A stretch of 5,299 nucleotides of DNA from CAZLLV01 sp964560325. GTDB lineage: Bacteria; Acidobacteriota; Thermoanaerobaculia; Multivoradales; DATKCC01. Location: positions 1 through 5,299 of the forward strand of contig CAZLLV010000544.1 in the NCBI GenBank assembly GCA_964560325.1. Reading direction: 5' to 3'. Within the stretch, counting starts at the first letter, position 1. Every line of letters starts with the position of its first letter. Below the pieces are notes generated by a model. That model did no database searches. It saw only the letters and a list, made by a program, of their open reading frames with translations, and had not been told where the DNA came from. Positions 1 to 5,105 of the stretch are shown here, piece after piece. A program made the translations under genes and the position numbers.

Positions 1-150
1 ACGGTCGCCGCGATGGTCCTCGGCGTGCGCGAGGGGCGCTTCCGGAGGGCGGGCCTCACCCCGGAGCCGTCGGTCCTCTGGCTCATGGGGAGCGGCCGCG
101 GCCGCCCGCTCCGGAGCGACCTCAACTGGTCCGATCTCGACCCGCGGTGA
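1..150 (+). CDS. C-terminal end of an unidentified protein (5' end outside window)
   Basis: The first frame is open from base 1 to a TGA at 148-150 and encodes the last 49 residues, beginning TVAAMVLGVREG and ending SDLDPR. I call it coding because almost every codon ends in G or C, as in the genes downstream, and because it stops just 22 bases before the next start. The short tail has no motif I recognise. The TVAAMVLGV segment is faintly like the 'PT(V/L)AALLG' helix near the end of alkaline-phosphatase-superfamily enzymes. That would fit the sulfatase-like gene that follows, but the similarity is too short to name a family. It is probably co-transcribed with that gene, since no terminator lies between them. 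The 22-base gap contains a 12-bp perfect palindrome (CGCTCGCGAGCG, 153-164). Confidence 0.7.
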   Translation, partial: TVAAMVLGVREGRFRRAGLTPEPSVLWLMGSGRGRPLRSDLNWSDLDPR

Positions 151-172
151 GCCGCTCGCGAGCGCTCCGCGC

Positions 173-1978
173 ATGAAGACCGCCTGCTTCGCGCTCACCC
201 TCCTCGTCTTCGGTGCCTGCGGCTCGGACCTGCTCGCTCCGCCCCCGCCGCCGGTCGCCTACGTCGACCTCGTCGCCTCCGGGCGTCTCGCGTCGTTCGA
301 CGGCGTGACGGCGGGCGACGAGATCTCCTGCGACGACGAGATGCGCTTCGCGGTGGCGGCCGCGCCCGGCGCCGACGTGCGGGTGCCGGTCGAGCTCGGG
401 GACGAACCGGAGCTCGAGCTCGCCGCCTGCGCGACCGCCCCGAGCGCCCGCCTCCGGCTCGAGGTCCGCGGGGTCTCCGGCCTGGCGAGCGAGCTGGAGC
501 TGCCGGTGGACCCCGGCGCCTGGAGCGAGCGCCGGCTCGACCTGCGGGCACACGCCGGTCACCGGGTCGACCTGCGGCTGCGGTTCGAGGGGCCGCCCGA
601 TGCTCGGCTGCTGGTGAGCGACCTCCACGTCCGCCACCGGCCGCGGGAGGCGCGGGACGGGCTCCGGACGACCCGCGGGGAGCCGCCCCCGGTCCTCCTC
701 GTCTCGCTCGACACCCTGCGCGCCGACGCCCTCCGGCCGGAGGTGACACCCGCCCTCGGAGCCTTCGCCGAACGCGCCGAGCGCTGGGCGCCCCACTACG
801 CCGCCGCGAGCTGGACCAAGCCTTCGCACGCGAGTCTCCTGACCGGCTACCCGCCGGAGGTGCACGGCGCCCAGCTCGAGCCGCAGCCGATCCGGCCGGA
901 GGTGCCGACGCTCGCCGAGCGCTTCCTGGCCGCCGGCTACCGGACCGCCGGGCTGGTCTACGACTGCGAGTGGCTCGACCCGAAGTGGGGCTTCGGCCGC
1001 GGCTTCGACGAGTACCGGGTGATGCCGTGGAACGCCGACGCGGCGGTGCGGGCGAGCGTCGACTGGATGGCCGGGCACCGGGAGGAGCCGTTCTTCTACT
1101 TCCTCCACCTCTTCACTCCGCACTCCGACCGCACGGCCCTCCCCTACGAGGCCGAGGGGGTCGACCGGGAGACGGTCGCGGAGCGCTTCGGGGTCGAGGA
1201 CTACGGCTGCCGCGACGGGGCGTGCGCGTCGCAGCTCCTCCACCGCCTGAACGAGGGGCTTGAGCCGCTGCCGGGCGAGGAGGAGATCCTGCGCCACCTC
1301 TACCGGGAGGGGGTCGCGACCACCGACGCCGCGCTCGGGCGGCTCTTCCGCGATCTCGAGGCGGCGGGACTCTTCGACCGCCTGATGATCGTCGTGACGA
1401 GCGATCACGGCGAGGCCATCTTCGAGCACGGCCTGGTCCTCCACACCACCATCCACCGGGAGGTTCTGGAGGTCCCCCTGCTCGTCAAGTGGCCCGTCGG
1501 CTCGCCCCACGCCGAGCGGGCCGGCACCCGCCGGGAGATGCCGTCGTCGGCGATCGACGTCGCCCCGACGCTCCTCGCCGCGGCCGGGATCGCGCCCGAT
1601 CCGGAGGCGGCGCCCCTGTCGGGCACACCGCTGCCCGAGCGCTCGGCGGTGACGCCGGTCTTCGCCGGCACCACCAGCAAGGCGATCCTCACCCGGCGCT
1701 TCCACGCCATCTTCCGGCCACCCGGCGACGGGGTGGCGGAAGCGGCCGAGCTCTACGACCTGCGGAACGATCCGGCCGAGCGCCACGACCTGGCCGCCGC
1801 GCCGTCGCCGGCGGCGGCCGAGACGCTCGCCCGGCTGCGCCGCCGGCTGGTCGAGCATCTCGAAGAGACGCAGCGGGCGGCCGCGGCGCTCGGCGTCGAA
1901 GCCGGCGAGCCGGCCCCGGAGGTCGAGCTGACGAACGAGGAGCGCCGCCGGCTGGAGGCGCTCGGCTACATCGACTGA
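173..1978 (+). CDS. Sulfatase-family (alkaline phosphatase superfamily) lipoprotein with Thr at the nucleophile position
   Basis: A 601-residue predicted exported hydrolase. Residues 1-16 form a short signal peptide ending in a lipobox-like LVFGAC, so Cys16 may be lipidated, although Phe at -3 is unusual. Residues about 28-160 are beta-rich and look like the accessory sandwich domain seen before some sulfatase domains. The catalytic domain starts at VLLVSLDTLRAD (174-185), with D180 as a probable metal ligand. The signature C/S-x-P-S-R-x3-L-x-T-G appears as TKPSHASLLTG (215-225), so the nucleophile is Thr215 and the usual Arg is His219. Other conserved pieces are FLHLFTPH (310-317), TSDHGE (409-414, D411/H412), EHG and H424 (418-424), VPLLVKWP (434-441), ELYDLRNDPAE (526-536) and the C-terminal LEALGYID. 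Without Cys or Ser it cannot form formylglycine. It could therefore be a phosphodiesterase/phosphatase-like or transferase-type enzyme rather than a true sulfatase; substrate unknown. The ATG lacks a clear Shine-Dalgarno sequence. Confidence 0.93.
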   Translation: MKTACFALTLLVFGACGSDLLAPPPPPVAYVDLVASGRLASFDGVTAGDEISCDDEMRFAVAAAPGADVRVPVELGDEPELELAACATAPSARLRLEVRGVSGLASELELPVDPGAWSERRLDLRAHAGHRVDLRLRFEGPPDARLLVSDLHVRHRPREARDGLRTTRGEPPPVLLVSLDTLRADALRPEVTPALGAFAERAERWAPHYAAASWTKPSHASLLTGYPPEVHGAQLEPQPIRPEVPTLAERFLAAGYRTAGLVYDCEWLDPKWGFGRGFDEYRVMPWNADAAVRASVDWMAGHREEPFFYFLHLFTPHSDRTALPYEAEGVDRETVAERFGVEDYGCRDGACASQLLHRLNEGLEPLPGEEEILRHLYREGVATTDAALGRLFRDLEAAGLFDRLMIVVTSDHGEAIFEHGLVLHTTIHREVLEVPLLVKWPVGSPHAERAGTRREMPSSAIDVAPTLLAAAGIAPDPEAAPLSGTPLPERSAVTPVFAGTTSKAILTRRFHAIFRPPGDGVAEAAELYDLRNDPAERHDLAAAPSPAAAETLARLRRRLVEHLEETQRAAAALGVEAGEPAPEVELTNEERRRLEALGYID

Positions 1979-2001
1979 AGCCTCGTGGATGCTTCGCCAA
2001 C

Positions 2002-2034
2002 GGTCGACGATCGGGCACCGAACTTGCGTCGACC
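2002..2034. repeat. 8-bp inverted repeat in the gap after the sulfatase-like gene
   Basis: GGTCGACG (2002-2009) is the exact reverse complement of CGTCGACC (2027-2034), leaving a 17-base loop. It sits 23 bases after the sulfatase-like stop and 27 bases before the next ATG. No T-run follows on either strand, so it is not a standard intrinsic terminator. It could be an operator or an mRNA 3'-end hairpin, or could arise by chance in GC-rich DNA. Confidence 0.4.
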
Positions 2035-2046
2035 TTCGCGCGTAGT

Positions 2047-2051
2047 GGAGG
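2047..2051 (+). promoter_or_regulatory. Ribosome binding site of the small membrane protein gene
   Basis: GGAGG matches the core Shine-Dalgarno sequence and lies 10 bases before the ATG at 2062. A second ATG at 2052 directly abuts this site and is in another frame, too close to be served by it. The site therefore supports the 2062 start over internal alternatives such as the in-frame ATG at 2086. Confidence 0.6.
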
Positions 2052-2061
2052 ATGAGCGAGA

Positions 2062-2487
2062 ATGGCGACCGCACCCCAGCCGACGATGGAAAAACCGACC
2101 GAAGACCGTGCCTGGCCCGGTGCAGATCAGATCGCCGATCCGGTCTTCGGCGAGCCCACCGAGCCTTGCGACCGGCCGAGCCGCGCGCGGCACGATACCC
2201 GCCTAGCGCGTCGCGAGACCCAGCGGCCGAACGAGCGCCGCCTCCCCCTGAAGACCCGGATCGTCCTGGGCGTCGCCAGCATCCTCTTGGTCGTCCTCGC
2301 CCTCGCCGGCTTCTTCCTGCCGCTCCTCCCGGGCTTCGTCTTCCTGGCGCTCGCGGCGGCGGTGCTGTCGCTCACCAGCCGCCGGATCTACGGCTGGCTC
2401 GCCCGGACGATCGGCGAGCGTTGGCCCGGCGCCTGGGAGCGGGTCGAGCGCTTCCGGACCCGCGTGCGCTGGAAGCTCCGCCGTTGA
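2062..2487 (+). CDS. Small integral membrane protein, PGPGW/DUF454-like
   Basis: A 141-residue protein. Residues 1-62 are hydrophilic and rich in Pro, Arg, Glu and Asp. Residues 66-105 form a hydrophobic hairpin, two helices at about 66-87 and 91-105 joined around LPLLPG (86-91). A basic amphipathic tail follows, with SRRIYGWLARTIGERWPGAW and ending KLRR. The glycine/proline turn between two short hydrophobic segments and the following R-x-Y-x-W-L resemble the putative transmembrane families PGPGW and DUF454 (YbaN). I cannot choose between them, and no biochemical role is established. The GGAGG at 2047-2051 supports this start. The first twenty or so codons use many A/T-ending codons (GCA, GAA, AAA, GAT) unlike the rest of the gene, so the N-terminal extension may be weakly constrained or the true start may be further in. 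It converges on queE with 14 bases between stop codons and no visible terminator. Confidence 0.75.
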   Translation: MATAPQPTMEKPTEDRAWPGADQIADPVFGEPTEPCDRPSRARHDTRLARRETQRPNERRLPLKTRIVLGVASILLVVLALAGFFLPLLPGFVFLALAAAVLSLTSRRIYGWLARTIGERWPGAWERVERFRTRVRWKLRR

Positions 2488-2501
2488 CGGCGGGCTCGGC
2501 G

Positions 2502-3212
2502 TCAAACTCCCGGCCGGTCGCCCCACAAGAGCTTGTGGAGCTGGAGCTGGAAGCGCACCGGCAGCCGATCGCGCAGGATCCACTCGGCGAGCTCGCGCGG
2601 CTGCAATCCATCGCCATCGGGCCCCGCCACCGGCGAGACGAGCACCGGGCACCGCTCGGCCAGACGCCGCTCCTCGATCACCCGGCGCGCCCAGAGGTAG
2701 TCGGCCTCGTCGGCGATCACCAGCTTCACCTCGTCGATCGGCCGGAGGAGGTCGAGGTTCTCCCACCGGTTCGCCTCTGATTCGCCGCTACCCGGGCACT
2801 TCACGTCGACGATCCGGCGCACCCGCGGATCGACCCCGCCGATGTCGAGCCCGCCGCCGGTCTCGAGCAGCACCTCGTAGCCTCGGTCGCAGAGAGCCTC
2901 GAGGAGCGGCAGCGCTCCCGGCTGGAGGAGCGGCTCACCGCCGGTGAGCTCGACCAGCGGGCAGTCGAAGCCGGCGACCGCCGCCAGCACCTCGCCCCGG
3001 GTCCGCCAGGAGCCGCCGTGGAAGGCGTACTCGGTGTCGCACCAGCGGCAGCGCATCTGGCAGCCGGTCAGACGCACGAACACGCACGGCCGGCCGGCGA
3101 ACGTCGACTCCCCCTGGATCGAGTGGAAGATCTCGGTCACCCGCAGCCGTTGCTCGGGCGGCAGCGCGAGCCGCTCGTCGGCCGGCCGGACGGTCGTCGC
3201 CGGAGCGCTCAC
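2502..3212 (-). CDS. queE: 7-carboxy-7-deazaguanine synthase (radical SAM enzyme QueE)
   Basis: QueE converts 6-carboxy-5,6,7,8-tetrahydropterin to 7-carboxy-7-deazaguanine by SAM-dependent radical ring contraction in the cytosol. This is the second committed step to preQ0 and queuosine. The 236-residue protein shows the family order: VTEIFHSIQGES (25-36), the [4Fe-4S]-binding C-x3-C-x2-C as C51, C55 and C58 followed by DTEYAF, ELTGGEPLLQ (88-97, SAM-binding GGE), LETGG (116-120), VDVKCPGSG (135-143, part of substrate/metal binding in known QueE) and the terminal FQLQLHKLLWG (221-231). The start is GTG at 3212, one base after the queD stop, with a Shine-Dalgarno sequence inside queD. This gives about 20 residues before the conserved VTEIF, a modest extension. 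It is the last gene of the epimerase-queD-queE operon. All expected cysteines and glycines are present, so it should be active. Confidence 0.96.
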   Translation of the reverse strand: MSAPATTVRPADERLALPPEQRLRVTEIFHSIQGESTFAGRPCVFVRLTGCQMRCRWCDTEYAFHGGSWRTRGEVLAAVAGFDCPLVELTGGEPLLQPGALPLLEALCDRGYEVLLETGGGLDIGGVDPRVRRIVDVKCPGSGESEANRWENLDLLRPIDEVKLVIADEADYLWARRVIEERRLAERCPVLVSPVAGPDGDGLQPRELAEWILRDRLPVRFQLQLHKLLWGDRPGV

Positions 3213-3213
3213 G

Positions 3214-3627
3214 TCAGTCTTCCTCGTAGATGGCGCAGGAGGTCGGCGTCTCCCAGACCTCGACCCGCTCGACGGCGACCCGTGAGGCCGCCTCCTCGCC
3301 GCCCTCCGCGGCGAGGCGTGCCGTCAGCCGGTCGGAGACCTCGCGGTAGAGGTAGCCGGCGATGCGCTCGGCGGTGGTGTTGATCCGGTCGAAGGGCGGG
3401 ATCTCGTTGATCACCTGGTGGTCGAAGCGGCCGGCGACCTCGGCGATCACCGCTTTCAGGTCCGCGAAATCGACCACCATGCTCAGCCGGTCGAGCTCGC
3501 GGGCCGAGACGTGGACCCGCACCCGGTAGTTGTGCCCGTGCAGGTTCTGGCAGCCGCCCTGGTGGCCACGGATGGCGTGCGCAGCGGCGAACTCGAAGTC
3601 CTTGAAGATGGTGTACTTGGGCGGCAT
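3214..3627 (-). CDS. queD: 6-carboxytetrahydropterin synthase (QueD / PTPS family)
   Basis: QueD turns 7,8-dihydroneopterin triphosphate, made by GTP cyclohydrolase I, into 6-carboxytetrahydropterin, the QueE substrate. The 137-residue length is normal. The Zn ligands are visible as His17 in FEFAAAHAI and His30/His32 in NLHGHNY. Cys26 is the catalytic cysteine position (GGCQNLHGH), Asp69-His70 in FDHQVIN fits the catalytic dyad, DFADLK is at 53-58, TTAERIA at 84-90, and the C-terminal VWETPTSCAIY carries the substrate-binding Glu126. A Cys four residues before the His-x-His is the pattern of QueD rather than of mammalian-type PTPS with shifted residues, and the adjacent queE supports this. 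The ATG at 3627 is preceded by GAGGG at 3636-3640 with an 8-base spacer. It lies 4 bases after the epimerase-like stop and 1 base before queE, so the three genes are surely one transcript. Confidence 0.96.
   Translation of the reverse strand: MPPKYTIFKDFEFAAAHAIRGHQGGCQNLHGHNYRVRVHVSARELDRLSMVVDFADLKAVIAEVAGRFDHQVINEIPPFDRINTTAERIAGYLYREVSDRLTARLAAEGGEEAASRVAVERVEVWETPTSCAIYEED
3221..3225 (-). promoter_or_regulatory. Ribosome binding site of queE, inside queD
   Basis: Read on the - strand, GAGGA lies 8 bases before the GTG at 3212, within the last codons of queD (its stop is 3214-3216). The spacing is ideal and decides in favour of the GTG start. It also suggests that ribosomes finishing queD can re-initiate on queE. 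Confidence 0.6.
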
Positions 3628-3631
3628 CGTC

Positions 3632-4630
3632 TCAACCCTCGGACCGCAGGTACTCGATCGTGGGCGGCAGGCCTTCGGACAGGCTTCGGGGTGTCCAGCC
3701 CAGCTCGCGGCGGGCGCGCGAGTCGTCGAACGCCCAGTGGCGCGAGAGGCTCGCGAGCTGCTCCGGCGGCAGGGGCGGGTTCTTGCCGGCCAGGCGGAAG
3801 AGCGGGGCGGTGGCCGCGGTGGCGGCGCGGGCGAGCCCCGGCGGCAGGTTCCAGCGCGGCGCCTTCACCCCGCCCAGCTCCGCCACCCGCCGGGCGAGCT
3901 CTCGCACGGTGACGATATCGCCGGCCAGGAGGTACCGGCGCCCATTCGCCGGCGCGTCCGGCGCGTCCGGCGGCCGCTCGATCACGCGCACGATCGCTTC
4001 GACCACGTCGTCGAGGAAGACCCAGCTCGTCTTCCGGTCGGCGCCGACGAGCACCGGGAAGCGCTCCTTCAGGAGGGCCCGGAGCAGCCAGTTGGCCCCC
4101 CTCTTCTTGCCCGGCGGGCCGTAGACCAGGCTCGGATAGACGGTCGCCACCCGCAGGCCGCGCTCCTCCCACCCGCGCACCGCCAGCTCCCCCTCGTGCT
4201 TGGTCAGGCTGTAGGCGGTCGGATACGGCTCCTGGGGCGGCGACTCCTCGGTGGCGGGGCGCCCGTCCTCCGGGCTGCCGCCGAAGTAGGCGATCGAGGA
4301 CACCGACAGGAGCCCCCCGACCCCGAGCTTGTAGGCGAGCGACACGACCGCCTCGCTGCCCCCGACGTTGATCTCCCGCATGCGCTCGAGCGGCGCCGCC
4401 GGATCGAGCTCGGCCGCCAGGTGGAGCACCCAGTCGCAGCCCGACATCCCCTCGCGGAGCGAATAGCGGTCGGTGACGTCCCCTGGAAAGGTCGCGACGC
4501 CGAGCTCGTCGAGGACGCCGGTACGGCTCGTCGGCCGCACCACCGCCCGCACCTCGTGCCCGTCGGCGACGAGGCGGCGCACCAGGGCGGTGCCGATATA
4601 GCCCGTAGAACCGGTCATGAAGATCCGCAC
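3632..4630 (-). CDS. NAD(P)-dependent epimerase/dehydratase, extended short-chain dehydrogenase family
   Basis: A Rossmann-fold oxidoreductase of the extended SDR class, probably acting on a nucleotide sugar or similar hydroxylated substrate. From the GTG at 4630 it has 332 residues and opens MRIFMTGSTGYIG, with the dinucleotide motif GxxGxxG at Gly7, Gly10 and Gly13. GDVTD (50-54) follows beta-3, LHLAAE is at about 69-74, the catalytic Ser is in SVSSIAYFG (109-117), YSLTK supplies Tyr140 and Lys144, VYPSLVYGPPGK (164-175) follows, WVFLDDVVEAI is at 203-213, and the terminal LGWTPRSLSEGLPPTIEYL is typical. It resembles dihydroflavonol-reductase-like or hopanoid-associated HpnA-type epimerases; the substrate cannot be read from sequence. 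In-frame starts at 4642 (ATG), 4666 (ATG) and 4684 (GTG) are possible. I prefer 4630 because it gives the canonical family N-terminus. First gene of the operon with queD and queE. A 9-bp tandem duplication (3951-3968) encodes the PDAPDA segment. Confidence 0.9.
   Translation of the reverse strand: MRIFMTGSTGYIGTALVRRLVADGHEVRAVVRPTSRTGVLDELGVATFPGDVTDRYSLREGMSGCDWVLHLAAELDPAAPLERMREINVGGSEAVVSLAYKLGVGGLLSVSSIAYFGGSPEDGRPATEESPPQEPYPTAYSLTKHEGELAVRGWEERGLRVATVYPSLVYGPPGKKRGANWLLRALLKERFPVLVGADRKTSWVFLDDVVEAIVRVIERPPDAPDAPANGRRYLLAGDIVTVRELARRVAELGGVKAPRWNLPPGLARAATAATAPLFRLAGKNPPLPPEQLASLSRHWAFDDSRARRELGWTPRSLSEGLPPTIEYLRSEG
3636..3640 (-). promoter_or_regulatory. Ribosome binding site of queD, inside the epimerase-like gene
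   Basis: GAGGG on the - strand lies 8 bases before the queD ATG and just upstream of the stop (3632-3634) of the preceding gene. This supports the start at 3627 and translational linkage in the operon. Confidence 0.55.
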
Positions 4631-4637
4631 GGGTGCG

Positions 4638-4666
4638 ATCATACCGGCCGTGCCGGTGGGCGCCAT
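4638..4666 (-). promoter_or_regulatory. Possible promoter of the epimerase-queD-queE operon
   Basis: Read on the - strand, TATGAT (4643 to 4638) matches five of six bases of the -10 consensus. Seventeen bases upstream is ATGGCG (4666 to 4661), which matches only three of six -35 bases. Transcription would start near 4631, directly before the GTG at 4630, giving a nearly leaderless message. If this is right, the ATG at 4642 is part of the -10 box rather than a start codon. The weak -35 keeps this tentative. Confidence 0.35.
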
Positions 4667-4680
4667 TCCGGCGCGCCGGA
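4667..4680. repeat. 14-bp perfect palindrome upstream of the operon
   Basis: TCCGGCGCGCCGGA is fully self-complementary and sits directly against the upstream edge of the possible operon promoter. A two-fold symmetric site here could be an operator for a dimeric regulator. CG-only palindromes are also fairly common by chance in DNA this GC-rich. Confidence 0.4.
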
Positions 4681-4703
4681 GCACCCGCGGAGGGGCCTCG
4701 TCC

Positions 4704-4856
4704 GGGGGAGGAGATCTGGCTCGGAGCTTGCAGCTCGAGTCCTTCAGACCGGGTTTGCAGGGAGCTGGCCCGGTCCCGGGGCACCGCCCCGACAGTCTCC
4801 TTCAAGCTCCCTCTCCTCCCCCCGCGTCGGCTCCCTCCACGACGCGGGGTTTTTTT
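4704..4856 (+). ncRNA. Candidate structured small RNA (or cis-regulatory RNA) ending in an intrinsic terminator
   Basis: No gene with credible codon use lies here, yet the + strand is dense with complementary segments ending at a strong terminator. An 11-bp perfect helix (4704-4714 with 4812-4822) encloses three hairpins: 4720-4739 (loop TGC), 4747-4753 with 4769-4775 (15-base loop), and 4777-4782 with 4786-4791 (loop ACC). This makes a possible four-way junction. Part of the 15-base loop, AGGGAGCT (4759-4766), can also pair with AGCTCCCT (4805-4812), which would form a pseudoknot. GGAGCTT (4723-4729) competes for the same strand. The terminator 5' arm begins at 4820 and so overlaps the closing helix by three bases. 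No convincing promoter is visible, and the true 5' end is unknown. I see no SRP RNA, tmRNA or tRNA signature, and it is short for 6S RNA. Confidence 0.5.
4820..4856 (+). terminator. Intrinsic transcription terminator, + strand
   Basis: CCCCGCGTCG (4820-4829) pairs perfectly with CGACGCGGGG (4840-4849) around a 10-base loop, followed at once by seven T (4850-4856). The T-run exists only on the + strand. The terminator therefore serves rightward transcription, although no protein-coding + strand gene ends upstream of it. That is the main reason to suspect an RNA gene here. Confidence 0.88.
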
Positions 4857-5036
4857 GCCCGGAGGATTCGCGAGCCGCCCTGCTACGAGCCGGAATCGCA
4901 CGCCATCTCGCGCCGTCCTCGCCCTCCACTCCCTGCGGCGTACCGACGGGTACGCCTCAGTCGTTCCAGGCTGCGGGTGGCACGATCTGACGCACGCTTC
5001 CGGCTCTCGCGACGGGCGTTCGCGAATCCTCCGGGC
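4857..5036. repeat. 180-bp extended imperfect palindrome with perfect 17-bp ends
   Basis: The 17 bases 4857-4873 (GCCCGGAGGATTCGCGA) are the exact reverse complement of 5020-5036. Moving inward in register, 4876-4880 pairs with 5014-5018 (CGCCC/GGGCG), 4887-4895 with 4998-5006 (GAGCCGGAA/TTCCGGCTC), 4902-4905 with 4978-4981, and 4909-4914 with 4969-4975 with one bulge. At the tip, 4937-4944 pairs with 4949-4956 (GGCGTACC/GGTACGCC) around GACG, with three further pairs below it. As RNA this would be a rod with internal loops; as DNA it resembles a MITE-like element with terminal inverted repeats. No clear target-site duplication flanks it (T-run on the left, TCGGGTG on the right). It begins at the base after the terminator T-run. 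No open frame inside looks coding. Confidence 0.75.
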
Positions 5037-5070
5037 TCGGGTGTCCTCGGGGAGGGGTGTTTCCGGATTC

Positions 5071-5099
5071 TTGACAATCAGAGTCGGCGCCTTTATGGT
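5071..5099 (+). promoter_or_regulatory. Sigma70-type promoter for the ribbon-helix-helix-like gene
   Basis: A perfect -35, TTGACA (5071-5076), is followed after the optimal 17 bases by TATGGT (5094-5099), four of six bases of the -10 consensus. Transcription should start six or seven bases later, at about 5106, which is the A of the ATG. The local AT-enrichment is conspicuous in this GC-rich window. No Shine-Dalgarno sequence lies in the few bases before the ATG, consistent with a leaderless message. Confidence 0.75.
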
Positions 5100-5105
5100 C
5101 GGTGC

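Noticed and set aside
1979..2061. Intrinsic terminator after the sulfatase-like gene
   Set aside because: The 8-bp inverted repeat at 2002-2034 has no following T-run on either strand.
122..2074. 650-codon open frame on the - strand opposite the sulfatase-like gene
   Set aside because: It mirrors a gene with clear motifs, is extremely Arg/Gly/Pro-rich and has no recognisable domain. Long antisense frames are expected at this GC content.
2052..2780. + strand frame from the ATG at 2052, running through the end of queE
   Set aside because: The start is too close to the ribosome site, and the frame overlaps both the membrane protein in another frame and queE on the other strand. The hydrophobic hairpin is only in the 2062 frame.
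3951..3968. 9-bp tandem duplication (GGCGCGTCC twice)
   Set aside because: It lies in frame inside the epimerase-like gene, encoding a PDAPDA stretch in a surface loop. Ordinary slippage-type repeat, not a separate element.
4704..4822. Identification of the RNA candidate as SRP RNA, tmRNA or 6S RNA
   Set aside because: No GGAA-type SRP tip or tmRNA tRNA-like ends were seen, and the ~120-base body is short for 6S RNA. I leave it unclassified.
4704..4856. preQ1 riboswitch controlling the que operon
   Set aside because: The terminator T-run is on the + strand, whereas the que operon is on the - strand, and no preQ1 aptamer consensus was recognised on the - strand.
3530..4990. 486-codon + strand open frame opposite queD and the epimerase-like gene
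   Set aside because: Antisense shadow: no motif, biased composition, and the opposite strand carries conserved enzymes.
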